The notes: generated from the letters alone by a model not told the origin. DNA of 64,000 nucleotides from Candidatus Gastranaerophilales bacterium (GCA_944324315.1 CALUVW010000003.1:1-64000), one strand, 5' to 3'; positions 18,373-27,305 are shown, counted from the stretch's first letter. Translations and numbers: made by a program.

Positions 18373-18418
18373 TATTTTGTCTCCGTTTTTATATGCAGTA
18401 TAACATATTTTACAATTT

Positions 18419-18447
18419 AAAAAACCTCCTTATAAAGGAGGTTTTTT
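18419..18447. terminator. Terminator after the M48-like gene
   Basis: AAAAAACCTCCTT pairs with AAGGAGGTTTTTT around a three-base loop. Confidence 0.9.
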
Positions 18448-18453
18448 AATAAC

Positions 18454-19290
18454 TTATTTTGTTTCTGCATTTTCTGAAAGATTTTTGAGAATTGTATATG
18501 ATGCATCCCAGCCGTTTAAGCCTCCGGTTGCTTTATATTTGGCTATTTGTTTTGCTCTTTCTTTCTTCAATTTTGCCTGTTCTTTTTCCCATTTTGCTAA
18601 TTTTTTTGCATCGGCATTTCTCTCATCTATATCAGGCTGAATAAATGCAATAAAGTTTTTGTATTCCTGACAATTGTATCCTGCTTTAACTTTTGACGGA
18701 TAGTTATAGGCAAGATAATCATAGATATACATAGTACGTTTAAAGTTATTTGGCTGGCTTTTTAATAAATCCATAGTTGAACCAGGCATTTTACCGAGAA
18801 CAACAATCATGGCAAGCGGATTGTAACCTGCCTGAATCATTAAATCAACACCTGTAATATCAGCATTCATCTGATCTTTTTCGGACATGTTATTCAAAGT
18901 AATTTCATTTGCAGCAAGTGCTGTTGTTTCAAGTGAAGTATCAATAAAACTGCCGGCTATGGCTGATGTAATATTTGATACGAGTTTCTTTTTTGATGCA
19001 TTTGCATTTATTAAAGCACCTATTTCTTGAGATATTACTGCTGCAACTTCATTGTCATTTCCGGTATAGCTCAGGCTATCTTTGCTGATATAAAATTCAT
19101 TGTTTGCATTAGAGGTACTGTTTCCTACTTCTGTTTCAGTAACAACGAATTTTGTTGCTGATGGAAGTCCGTTTTTGCTTATAACCTGTTTCCCTACAGC
19201 AGGTACTCTGTCAACGGCACTCCAAGTTGCAGCAAATGTCGGGACTGCAAGTGATGCTGCCAGAAATAATGATAAAATAATCTTTTTCAT
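18454..19290 (-). CDS. Exported M48-like pseudopeptidase
   Basis: A 278-residue protein with a signal peptide (MKKIILSLFLAASLAVPTFA). The core follows the M48 metallopeptidase layout, but the HExxH site reads QEIGA (88-92) in NEVAAVISQEIGAL, and the third-ligand ExAD region reads NAD (142-144) before ITGVDLMIQAGYNPLA. Thus all three zinc ligands are replaced while the surrounding framework is kept. It is probably a non-catalytic envelope protein. The C-terminal tail is rich in Lys and Glu. It sits 20 bases after the GT2 gene on the same strand. Confidence 0.7.
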   Translation of the reverse strand: MKKIILSLFLAASLAVPTFAATWSAVDRVPAVGKQVISKNGLPSATKFVVTETEVGNSTSNANNEFYISKDSLSYTGNDNEVAAVISQEIGALINANASKKKLVSNITSAIAGSFIDTSLETTALAANEITLNNMSEKDQMNADITGVDLMIQAGYNPLAMIVVLGKMPGSTMDLLKSQPNNFKRTMYIYDYLAYNYPSKVKAGYNCQEYKNFIAFIQPDIDERNADAKKLAKWEKEQAKLKKERAKQIAKYKATGGLNGWDASYTILKNLSENAETK

Positions 19291-19310
19291 TTTTTTTCTC
19301 CCTATATTTT

Positions 19311-20000
19311 TTAATCTACAAACCTGTATTTGACCAGTGCAATAATTGCATGAATCCCGTCTTTCCAGGTAATTTTTTTGCCTTCTGCAAATTCTCTGCC
19401 ATAGTAAGAAACCGGAAGTTCATACAATCTTGCACCTCGTTTCAATACTTTTGCCGTAATTTCAGGCTCAAAATCAAATCGGTTTGACTTAATTTCAATT
19501 CCTTTAATAAATTCAGCCCTGAAAGCTTTATAACAGGTTTCCATGTCGGTTAAAGTCGAACCGTAAAGAACGTTTGTAAGAAGCGACAAAAATTTGTTCC
19601 CCAGAAGATGATGGAACATAAAAGATCTTGACGGTTTGCCTCCTGAAAGTCTTGAACCGTAGCATACATCTGCTTTCCCGTCAATAATTAGCTTTATCAA
19701 AGGTTCATAATCAACAGGATCGTATTCTAAATCCGCATCTTGAATAACTATGATATCGCCTGTTGCTTCCTTAAAACCTGTTCTCAGTGCTGCACCTTTG
19801 CCCTGATTATATTCATGATACAAAACTTTATAAGGATATTTTGAATATAAATCTCTTGTGCCGTCTGTTGAATAGTCGTCTATCAAAATAATTTCCTTTT
19901 CAAGACCGCAAAAATTAGCTTCTTTCACTTTTTGTAAGATTTTATCAAGTGTTGCAGCCTCATTATAAACCGGAATAAGTATTGTGACTTTGTTCATCAT
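19311..20000 (-). CDS. GT2 glycosyltransferase, polyprenyl-phosphate mannosyltransferase type
   Basis: A 229-residue family 2 glycosyltransferase. Motifs TILIPVYNEAATL, IDDYSTDGT and the metal-binding IQDADLEYDP are present. The size and lack of membrane helices match DPM1-like enzymes that charge polyprenyl phosphate with a hexose. The start follows AGAAGG; either of the first two Met codons is possible. It probably supplies a lipid-linked sugar to an envelope pathway, but the acceptor is unknown. Confidence 0.88.
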   Translation of the reverse strand: MMNKVTILIPVYNEAATLDKILQKVKEANFCGLEKEIILIDDYSTDGTRDLYSKYPYKVLYHEYNQGKGAALRTGFKEATGDIIVIQDADLEYDPVDYEPLIKLIIDGKADVCYGSRLSGGKPSRSFMFHHLLGNKFLSLLTNVLYGSTLTDMETCYKAFRAEFIKGIEIKSNRFDFEPEITAKVLKRGARLYELPVSYYGREFAEGKKITWKDGIHAIIALVKYRFVD

Positions 20001-20072
20001 TAACCTTCTCTAAAAAACATTTGTAATATTCTTAAAAATATTGTACAATAAAAACATAGAGTTGTAAATTAT

Positions 20073-21809
20073 ATGGTAGTTAATGGATTAAGAAAAATGA
20101 GTGAGTGTAATAAAGAAATTATTAAAAAAGGTTTATCTCTTTTAGAGGACAAAAATTATGAAGAGGCATTGAATATCTTTACAGATGCTGAAAAATTATA
20201 TAGTGAGCAAAAATCTGATGAAAATCTTTCAATTGCATTAAGTTTTTGTGGTATGACTAAATATCTTTTAGATAAGTCAAATTATAAAGATGCTTTGAAA
20301 ATTTTAAATGATGCTGCTTATATGGCTCAATACAGCAAAAATGCAACTGCAAAATTTGTTAATGAATTTGCCTGCGGGACAGTTTATTTTGGAGAAGGTT
20401 TAAATGACCTTGCAATGCTGCATTATAACAATGCAAAAAATATTTCTATAGAAAGCGGTGATGAGCTATCGCTTATGGGATATGTTTTGACAAGAATAAA
20501 ACAGCTGAGAAGCGGACTTGATTTTACAACTCCTGTTTCAAGTGATCCTCTTGTTTCTCTTGTAAAAATAGGACGTTCAATCAGTGCTGTAACAGATATT
20601 GATGTTTTATTAAAAGTTATCGCAGAAGAAACGCGTATTGCTATTCAGGCAGACAGGTGTACTGTATTTCTCCTTGATAAAGAAAAAGACGAACTCTGGA
20701 GTAAAGTTGCTTTAGGAATGGACAGTCAAGAAATAAGATTTCCGGCAGATAAAGGGCTTGCGGGATATGTTGTTAAAACCGGCGAACCTTTGAATATCCC
20801 TGATGCTTATAAAGATTCCAGATTTAATCCTGATGTTGACAAAGAAACCGGATATAAAACAAAAACGATTCTTTGTTTGCCTATCAAAAACAATAATAAA
20901 GAAATTATAGGTGCTTTTCAGGTATTAAATAAAAAAGGCGGAGTGTTTACAAAAAGTGATGAAGATTTACTTGTTGCAATCGGAGGAAGTGCTTCTATTG
21001 CGTTAGAAAATGCCCAGCTTTTTGAACAACAGAAAGAACTTTATAAAGAGCAGAAAGCACTATTTGAAAGTTTTATAGATACACTTGCAACATCAATTGA
21101 TGCCCGTGATAAAATCACCGCCGGTCATTCAAGCAGAGTGAAACTTTATTCAATGCTTCTTGTGGATGAACTTGGCTGTGACAGTAAGTTTAAAGAACTT
21201 GTTGAAAAAGCAGCAATTCTTCATGATATCGGCAAAATTGGTATCAGAGATACTGTTTTGCAAAAAGAAGGGAAACTTACTCCTGAAGAATATAAGCATA
21301 TTCAAGAGCATGTAAGAATTACTCATAATATCCTTGAAAAAATTTATATGTCTGAAGATTTTAAGATAATAACTGAAATAGCTTGCTCGCATCATGAAAA
21401 GTATGACGGTACCGGCTATTACAGACATTTGCAAGGTGAAGAGATCCCATACGGCGGCAGAATCCTTGCTGTTGCGGATGTGTTTGATGCAATTACTTCA
21501 AAACGTCACTATCGTGACAAGATGCCTATTCAGAATGTCATTAATATTTTACTTGAAGGTAAAAATAAGCATTTTGACGGTAATCTTGTTGATGCGTTTT
21601 TAAGAATTTCGGTTGATAAAATAATAAAAGTATTTTTGACTGAAAATCATCATCAGTTTAAACAGGAAGATTGTGAAACATTAAGCCATTATAATCTTTT
21701 GAATATCTATGAATATATGGTTAATGAAAATGCAACAGATGAGCAAAAGCATATTGCGAATTTGTTTAATTTCTATTATTCTGGGAATAAAGAAAATAGT
21801 GAGGGTTAG
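20073..21809 (+). CDS. TPR-GAF-HD-GYP signalling protein
   Basis: A 578-residue cytoplasmic protein, likely a cyclic-di-GMP phosphodiesterase. Residues 10-145 form TPR-like helices, about 165-315 a GAF sensor domain (ADRCTVFLLDKEKDELW, PDAYKDSRFNPD), and 330-510 the HD-GYP domain with LHDIGKIGI (HD at 384-385) and HHEKYDGTGYY (440-450). The GYP triplet itself is GYY, a variation seen in the family. It has no ribosome site; ATG 20097 is an alternative start. It opens a five-gene same-strand cluster through 25186. Confidence 0.9.
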   Translation: MVVNGLRKMSECNKEIIKKGLSLLEDKNYEEALNIFTDAEKLYSEQKSDENLSIALSFCGMTKYLLDKSNYKDALKILNDAAYMAQYSKNATAKFVNEFACGTVYFGEGLNDLAMLHYNNAKNISIESGDELSLMGYVLTRIKQLRSGLDFTTPVSSDPLVSLVKIGRSISAVTDIDVLLKVIAEETRIAIQADRCTVFLLDKEKDELWSKVALGMDSQEIRFPADKGLAGYVVKTGEPLNIPDAYKDSRFNPDVDKETGYKTKTILCLPIKNNNKEIIGAFQVLNKKGGVFTKSDEDLLVAIGGSASIALENAQLFEQQKELYKEQKALFESFIDTLATSIDARDKITAGHSSRVKLYSMLLVDELGCDSKFKELVEKAAILHDIGKIGIRDTVLQKEGKLTPEEYKHIQEHVRITHNILEKIYMSEDFKIITEIACSHHEKYDGTGYYRHLQGEEIPYGGRILAVADVFDAITSKRHYRDKMPIQNVINILLEGKNKHFDGNLVDAFLRISVDKIIKVFLTENHHQFKQEDCETLSHYNLLNIYEYMVNENATDEQKHIANLFNFYYSGNKENSEG

Positions 21810-21819
21810 AAATTTATTG

Positions 21820-23352
21820 ATGCATAAGTTTTTATCAACATTTTTTATTACAATATTTACATTTACGCCTGTATTCGCCGATGGGTTTGACAATATTCAG
21901 CCGGCGAATCCTTTTGCACCAAAACCTTCTTATCAAAATACTATTGCATTACCGGTAAAAAAAGCAACTTTGACTCATAATAGTGTTCATAATCAGTATG
22001 TAATTGCATTTGACAGATTTGTTCAGAGTAATGTAAAGTCTGCCTATGCTGATTTTAAACTTCTTATAGAAACAATGACACCGAATGATTATGCGTATTT
22101 GAAAATGGCTGAAAATATGGCTGAAATTGGTTTTTTCAATCTTTCAGAGTTTGCGGTGTCAAAAATTGATGATAATTCACTGTCTGACTTTTTAACAGAG
22201 GATATAAAAATCTACTATTCCCCGTCAAAAAAGTTAAAGACAGATGATGAAATTTATCTTGGAGAAGTATTTTCTAATATAATTTATAACGATCAGAGCA
22301 GGGAAGCAACCTCGGAACTTGTAAAAAATACAACTTTGCTTGCAGAATCGGATTATGCAAATTATATAGCCGCACTTGGATATTTAAAATCAAATGATAT
22401 AAAAAATGCCGGAATTTATATAGATAATGCAATAAAGAAAAATCCGCAAAATATAAATTATAAAAAATTAAAAGCAGAAATATTATCTCAGGGTAAAAAA
22501 CCTAAAGATGCAATAAAGATGGTTGATTATATAAAATCTCAGAAGCTTTATTCTTATGATTTTACAAGAAAAGTCAGCTCATTGGAGCAATATGTTTTGT
22601 ATAAGTCAAAGAAAAATTATTATGAAAAAATGTATCATCTGGGATATTACTATTATTATGAAAATGAGCTTGTAAAATCAATCAGAACTTTGCAAAGTGC
22701 CTTAACTACAAAGAAAAAACATAATAAAGATGTTTACGCTTTAATGTCGAGAGTTTATTTTGATATGCAGGATTATGAAAAAGCTCAGGATAATGCATTG
22801 AAAGCTCATAAACTTGATGGTAATAATTCAATTGCTTTGATGGTGCTCGGTGATTTGAGTTATAGAACGGCAGACTATAAAGCAGCTTTAAAATATTATC
22901 GTGATGCAGAATCCCATGATAAAAATTCATGGCTTTGTTCCGTTAAAGTGGCACAAACTTACGAACAGCTTGATAAAGAAAAAAAAGCTGTTGAAATTTA
23001 TGAAAAAATATTGAAAACGTATGCAGATTCATACATAGCATATTATAAAATTGCACTGAAAGATAAATCTAAAGAACTTGCATATTTGAAAAAGGCAGTT
23101 GCTATAAATTTGAATTATAAAGATGCTTGGATTGATTTAGGACGTTATGAAATTCAGCGCCAAAATTTCTTTGATGCAAAAAAATATTTAGCTGTTGCAA
23201 ATTATATTGACGAAAATGATTTTAGATATTATTATTATCAAGGATTGATTGCAAAAAATCAGGGCATGAAACAAGATGCCGCGTCATATTTTAAAAAGTC
23301 ACTGCTTTTAAATCCGAATTATCAACCGGCTAAACAGGAGTTAAGTCTATGA
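21820..23352 (+). CDS. Secreted TPR-repeat protein
   Basis: A 510-residue protein with a signal peptide (MHKFLSTFFITIFTFTPVFA) and many tetratricopeptide repeats, clearest in the C-terminal half (for example DVYALMSRVYFDMQDYEKAQ). ATG 21820 lies ten bases after the HD-GYP stop; a GTG at 21799 is possible. Its stop overlaps the next start as ATGA. It is likely a periplasmic or surface scaffold that could sense or organise partners for the signalling genes around it. Confidence 0.82.
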   Translation: MHKFLSTFFITIFTFTPVFADGFDNIQPANPFAPKPSYQNTIALPVKKATLTHNSVHNQYVIAFDRFVQSNVKSAYADFKLLIETMTPNDYAYLKMAENMAEIGFFNLSEFAVSKIDDNSLSDFLTEDIKIYYSPSKKLKTDDEIYLGEVFSNIIYNDQSREATSELVKNTTLLAESDYANYIAALGYLKSNDIKNAGIYIDNAIKKNPQNINYKKLKAEILSQGKKPKDAIKMVDYIKSQKLYSYDFTRKVSSLEQYVLYKSKKNYYEKMYHLGYYYYYENELVKSIRTLQSALTTKKKHNKDVYALMSRVYFDMQDYEKAQDNALKAHKLDGNNSIALMVLGDLSYRTADYKAALKYYRDAESHDKNSWLCSVKVAQTYEQLDKEKKAVEIYEKILKTYADSYIAYYKIALKDKSKELAYLKKAVAINLNYKDAWIDLGRYEIQRQNFFDAKKYLAVANYIDENDFRYYYYQGLIAKNQGMKQDAASYFKKSLLLNPNYQPAKQELSL

Positions 23353-23996
23353 AATATAACATTCTTATTGTAGAAGATCATGAATTAACAAGATTTGGTT
23401 TAAGAACAACCTTTGAGGGTGTTGATTATATTGAAAGTATATATGAGGCTGATTCTGCTGAAAATGCTATTCAAATTTTTAATAACAATAAGATTGATAT
23501 AATTATTATGGACTTAGGACTTCCTAATATGAACGGTATTGAGGCAACCAAGCAGATTCGTTCATCAAATAAGGATGTAAAAATAATTATTTTGACATCT
23601 CATAATGACGAAAAAGAAGTTCTTAACAGTCTTAAAGCAGGTGCAAATGCTTATTGTTCAAAAGAGATAAATCCTCAACGGCTGATTGAAGTTGTACGCT
23701 CGGTTGCAGACGGTGCAGCATGGTTTGATCCGAGTATTGCGCATATTGTCTTAAAAGCAAGTGCAAATTCCCCCGATTTGGATAATGAAAATAACAGAAA
23801 AGATTATGATTTAACCTCGCGTGAAGCTCAAATTTTGAAACTTATGACAGAAGGTTACAGCAATATGGAAATTGCGCAGATTTTATTTATCAGTATAAAT
23901 ACTACAAAAGCTCATGTTGCTAATATTTTGCAAAAGTTAGAAGTTGATGACAGATTACAGGCAGCTTTAAAAGCTCTCAAAAATAAGATAGTTTAA
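23349..23996 (+). CDS. NarL/FixJ-type response regulator
   Basis: A 215-residue DNA-binding response regulator. The receiver domain has the acidic pair Glu9/Asp10, phosphoacceptor Asp55 (IIMDLGLPNMNG), Thr82 and Lys104. The C-terminal LuxR-type HTH contains LTSREAQILKLMTEGYSNME. It is translationally coupled to the TPR gene by ATGA. No histidine kinase is present in the cluster. Confidence 0.93.
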   Translation: MKYNILIVEDHELTRFGLRTTFEGVDYIESIYEADSAENAIQIFNNNKIDIIIMDLGLPNMNGIEATKQIRSSNKDVKIIILTSHNDEKEVLNSLKAGANAYCSKEINPQRLIEVVRSVADGAAWFDPSIAHIVLKASANSPDLDNENNRKDYDLTSREAQILKLMTEGYSNMEIAQILFISINTTKAHVANILQKLEVDDRLQAALKALKNKIV

Positions 23997-24016
23997 GTTT
24001 AAAAGGAATATGATTA

Positions 24017-24631
24017 ATGTCAAAATTGACAAATGTTCTGTTAGTTGATGACAATTCCAAATATTTAAAAGATGCCCTTCCGTTTTACGGGTATGAAGTT
24101 TGTGTTGCCCGTGACGGGGTTGAAGCACTAAAAGAACTTGCTTCAAAAAATAATAAATTTGACATTGTGCTTCTTGATGTTATGATGCCTAATATGAACG
24201 GATGGGAAACTTTAAAAGCCATTCGCAGAAATGAAGATACAAAACATTTGCCCGTGATAATGTTAACAGCCGTTAATGAAGATCAAAAGATGGTTTCAGG
24301 GCTAAAGATCGGCGCAGATGATTATATCGTCAAACCTTTTATTCTTCCGAATCTTCTTGCCAGAATGGAAGCAGTATTGAGACGTTCCGGCTGGAGCAGA
24401 GAGAATAATAATATACAGACAAATAAGCAGATTACGTCTGAATTAACAGCAAAAGAAAAAGAAGTGTTACAAATGGCAGCAAAAGGGGCAAGTAATAAAC
24501 AGATATCCGAAAAATTGTTTGTTAAAGAAGTCACCGTAAAAAGTCATTTAAACAGTATTTTTAAAAAATTACATGTAGAAAACAGAACCCAGGCAGTATT
24601 ACTGGCAATACAATCAGATTTATTGAAATAA
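24017..24631 (+). CDS. Response regulator with LuxR-type HTH
   Basis: A 204-residue response regulator. Its receiver resembles the OmpR/PhoB type (Asp11/Asp12, phosphoacceptor Asp54 in LLDVMMPNMNGW, Thr84, Lys106 in IVKPF), but the output is a LuxR-type HTH (LTAKEKEVLQMAAKGASNKQ). The start is preceded by AAAAGGAATATGATTA. It is the second regulator in the same cluster. Confidence 0.93.
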   Translation: MSKLTNVLLVDDNSKYLKDALPFYGYEVCVARDGVEALKELASKNNKFDIVLLDVMMPNMNGWETLKAIRRNEDTKHLPVIMLTAVNEDQKMVSGLKIGADDYIVKPFILPNLLARMEAVLRRSGWSRENNNIQTNKQITSELTAKEKEVLQMAAKGASNKQISEKLFVKEVTVKSHLNSIFKKLHVENRTQAVLLAIQSDLLK

Positions 24632-24652
24632 CATTTAAAGGAGATATATTAA

Positions 24653-25186
24653 ATGATAGATTATACAAAAGAGGAATTAGTAGAACTGTTAAGGAAAAAT
24701 CCTGATAGATTTAATGAATGGAAAGTTGAACAGGAAGAAGTGGATTTGTCGGAAGTAGATTTTTCAGGCATAAATCTTGCTGAAATAGATTTTTCTGATG
24801 TTGACTTAAATTCAAGCTCTTTTGCAGATTGCAGTTTGTCTTTTGTAAATTTTACAAATGCAGATTTGACATCAGTAGATTTTACACGTGCAAGAGTTTT
24901 GGAATGTGATTTTACGGATGCCCTGTTAACAGGTGCAGATTGTAGTTATGCTTCAATGACTTACTGCAATTTTTCCGATTCTGATATGGCAGGATGTATT
25001 TTATCTGAAACGGACTTATCAAATTCTGATTTGTCCGCAAGCCAGAATTTGAATTCAAGCAGGTTTGACGACGATACTGTATGGCCTGATGATGATATGC
25101 TGCCGGAAGATTTTGACGGCACAGGACATAAAGATTTATCTGCCCTGCAAGATGAAGAAGACGATATGGTTTCATCAGACTGGTAA
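24653..25186 (+). CDS. Acidic pentapeptide-repeat protein
   Basis: A 177-residue protein. Residues about 28-135 are pentapeptide repeats of the A(D/N)Lxx type (VDLSE VDFSG INLAE IDFSD), predicted to form a right-handed quadrilateral helix. The C-terminal tail is very acidic (QDEEDDMVSSDW). The ribosome site AAAGGAGATATATTAA is strong. As the last gene of the signalling cluster it could be a protein-binding effector or DNA mimic; function unproven. Confidence 0.85.
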   Translation: MIDYTKEELVELLRKNPDRFNEWKVEQEEVDLSEVDFSGINLAEIDFSDVDLNSSSFADCSLSFVNFTNADLTSVDFTRARVLECDFTDALLTGADCSYASMTYCNFSDSDMAGCILSETDLSNSDLSASQNLNSSRFDDDTVWPDDDMLPEDFDGTGHKDLSALQDEEDDMVSSDW

Positions 25187-25204
25187 ATGTTTTTTTAAGA
25201 TTAT

Positions 25205-25237
25205 AAAAAGCGGAAAAGTTTACTTCTCCGCTTTTTT
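25205..25237 (+). terminator. Terminator of the signalling cluster
   Basis: AAAAAGCGGA pairs with TCCGCTTTTT, followed by further T. Confidence 0.85.
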
Positions 25238-25249
25238 GTTATCTAAATC

Positions 25250-25287
25250 TTGACTGGCTCCTTTCAGCAGATACAATAGTATTGTAT
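25250..25287 (+). promoter_or_regulatory. Promoter and inverted repeat before the NifU-like/GGGtGRT genes
   Basis: TTGACT (25250-25255), 16-base spacer, TACAAT (25272-25277). The -10 lies in a perfect inverted repeat ATACAAT-AGT-ATTGTAT (25271-25287), a candidate repressor site. GGGAG precedes the ATG at 25310. Confidence 0.7.
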
Positions 25288-25309
25288 ATAACCGAAGGGA
25301 GTATAGAAA

Positions 25310-26014
25310 ATGTTGGATCGTATACAAATTACAAAAGAAGTAGAAGAAATGTGCTGCGTAAAACGCGGCGTTAAAGGCGAGCCTGCTCCAATCCCTCAAG
25401 AAGGTGATTGGACAAAAGTTAAAGAAATTAAAGAAATTTCAGGCTTGACTCATGGTTGCGGATGCTGTGCTCCGCAGCAAGGTACCTGCAAATTAACTCT
25501 TAATGTTAAAGACGGTATCATTCAAGAAGCACTTGTAGAAACTCTGGGCTGTTCAGGAATGACACATTCTGCTGCTATGGCAGGTGAAATCCTTCCGGGT
25601 AAAACAATCCTTGAAGCCTTGAATACAGACCTTGTTTGCGACGCTATTAACGTTGCTATGAGAGAATTGTTCTTACAAATTGTTTATGGTAGAACTCAAA
25701 CAGCTTTTTCTGATAACGGATTGCCTGTAGGTGCAGGTCTTGAAGATTTAGGAAAGGGTTTACGTTCACAGGTTGGTACTATTTATTCAACTAAACAAAA
25801 AGGCCCAAGATATCTTGAACTTGCAGAAGGATACGTTCTTGAGCTAGGTCTTGACAAAAATAACGAAATTATCGGATACAAATTTGTTCATATGGGCAAA
25901 TTTATGGACGCCGTAAAAAAAGGAATGGATCCGAAAGAAGCTCTTGAAAAATTCACAAGCACTTACGGCAGATTTGCTGAAGCTGTGAAAAAAATTGACC
26001 CGAGAGTGGAATAG
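25310..26014 (+). CDS. NifU/IscU-like protein associated with GGGtGRT family
   Basis: A 234-residue protein with an IscU/NifU-like N-terminal domain: HGCGCC (48-53), Cys60, GCSGMTHSAAMAGE (Cys81) and Cys110, plus an extra CC at 15-16. An additional C-terminal region includes a YVLELGLDKNNEIIGYKF strand pair. It is longer than IscU (about 130), so it is not a standard scaffold. Its partner gene 110 bases downstream encodes a GGGtGRT protein, an arrangement I recall from many anaerobes. Handling of an Fe-S cluster is inferred. Confidence 0.82.
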   Translation: MLDRIQITKEVEEMCCVKRGVKGEPAPIPQEGDWTKVKEIKEISGLTHGCGCCAPQQGTCKLTLNVKDGIIQEALVETLGCSGMTHSAAMAGEILPGKTILEALNTDLVCDAINVAMRELFLQIVYGRTQTAFSDNGLPVGAGLEDLGKGLRSQVGTIYSTKQKGPRYLELAEGYVLELGLDKNNEIIGYKFVHMGKFMDAVKKGMDPKEALEKFTSTYGRFAEAVKKIDPRVE

Positions 26015-26022
26015 TAAAGGAG

Positions 26023-26087
26023 ATTCCGAAATAAATTCGGAATGACATGTCATCCTGAATGTCGGATTGACCTCCGTGTTTCAGGAT
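26023..26087. repeat. Two dispersed palindromes inside an operon
   Basis: ATTCCGAA-ATAAA-TTCGGAAT (26023-26043), then ATCCTGAA (26052-26059) paired with TTCAGGAT (26080-26087). They lie between the NifU-like and GGGtGRT genes, where they could tune expression of the second gene. Confidence 0.75.
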
Positions 26088-26124
26088 CTCAGTAATAAAA
26101 TATAAAAATTAAGAGGAAAATAAA

Positions 26125-27129
26125 ATGACAGTAAAATTTGAAGGACAAGACAGACGTCAGGCTAAATTGAATAAATTGTTACCTGAATACGGCTTCAAAT
26201 CTTTAGAAGAAGCTCAGGAACTCTGCAAATCAAACGGTATTGACGTTGAAGCTATTGTTAAAGGAATTCAGCCTATCGCGTTTGAAAATGCTGTTTGGGC
26301 TTATACTTTAGGTGCTGCTATTGCACTTAAAAAACAGGCTAAAGACGCAGCAGAAGCTGCAAGTTTGATTGGTGAAGGTTTGCAAGCTTTTTGTGTACCT
26401 GGTTCTGTAGGCGATACAAGAAAAGTTGGTATCGGCCACGGTAATTTGGCTGCAATGCTTTTGAGAGAAGAAACTCAATGTTTCTGCTTCTTAGCAGGCC
26501 ACGAATCTTTCGCAGCTGCTGAAGGTGCTATAGGTATTGCAAGAAACGCTAATAAAGTAAGAAAAAATCCTTTGAGAGTTATCTTGAACGGTTTAGGCAA
26601 AGACGCTGCTTACTTAATCTCTAGAATTAACGGCTTTACATCTGTTGAAACAAAATATGATTACAAAACAGGTGAATTAAAAGTAGTTAAAGAACAGAGA
26701 TTTTCAGAAGGTGAAAGAGGTGAAATCAGATGCTACGGTGCTGATGATGTATCAGAAGGCGTTGCAATTATGATTAAAGAAGGTGTTGACGTTTCTATTA
26801 CAGGTAACTCAACTAACCCGACAAGATTCCAACACCCTGTAGCAGGTACTTACAAAAAATGGTGCTGGGAAAATGGAAGAAAATACTTCTCAGTAGCGTC
26901 AGGCGGCGGTACAGGAAGAACATTGCACCCTGATAACGTTGCAGCAGGCCCTGCTTCTTACGGTATGACAGATACTATGGGAAGAATGCACGGAGATGCT
27001 CAATTTGCAGGTTCTTCATCAGTTCCTGCGCACGTAGAAATGATGGGCATCATCGGTATGGGCAACAATCCGATGGTAGGTGCAACAGTAGCTGTTGCAG
27101 TAGCAGTAGACGGTGCGCTTCGCAAATAG
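26125..27129 (+). CDS. GGGtGRT family protein
   Basis: A 334-residue protein with the name-giving motif GGGTGRT at 260-266 (SGGGTGRTLHPDN). Gly/Ala-rich segments (GIGHGNLAAMLLREETQCF; MMGIIGMGNNPMVGATVAVA) suggest a compact enzyme-like fold without membrane segments or a signal peptide. The family is known but its function is not. Its pairing with a NifU-like protein suggests Fe-S or thiol chemistry. AAGAGGAAAATAAA precedes the ATG; a terminator follows. Confidence 0.85.
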   Translation: MTVKFEGQDRRQAKLNKLLPEYGFKSLEEAQELCKSNGIDVEAIVKGIQPIAFENAVWAYTLGAAIALKKQAKDAAEAASLIGEGLQAFCVPGSVGDTRKVGIGHGNLAAMLLREETQCFCFLAGHESFAAAEGAIGIARNANKVRKNPLRVILNGLGKDAAYLISRINGFTSVETKYDYKTGELKVVKEQRFSEGERGEIRCYGADDVSEGVAIMIKEGVDVSITGNSTNPTRFQHPVAGTYKKWCWENGRKYFSVASGGGTGRTLHPDNVAAGPASYGMTDTMGRMHGDAQFAGSSSVPAHVEMMGIIGMGNNPMVGATVAVAVAVDGALRK

Positions 27130-27149
27130 TAAATTATACATACAAAAAT

Positions 27150-27182
27150 AAAAATTCCCGCTTGAATAGAGCGGGAATTTTT
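27150..27182 (+). terminator. Terminator after the GGGtGRT gene
   Basis: AAAAATTCCCGCT pairs with AGCGGGAATTTTT around a seven-base loop. Confidence 0.9.
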
Positions 27183-27305
27183 TATAACTCTAACCCCGAT
27201 CCCTTGTCCTTTTTCACTTTCTGCAACAATTGATGTAAAGAACTGTCAACAATTGTTTCGTGGAAAGGAGAAAAATGAAATAAATTAGTGTTGCATATTT
27301 TAGAT

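Noticed and set aside
27275-27283. Minimal ORF ATG-AAA-TAA after a good ribosome site
   Set aside because: Only two codons; probably a chance or decayed start. The nearby CAACAATTG direct repeat (27224, 27247) is too short to interpret.
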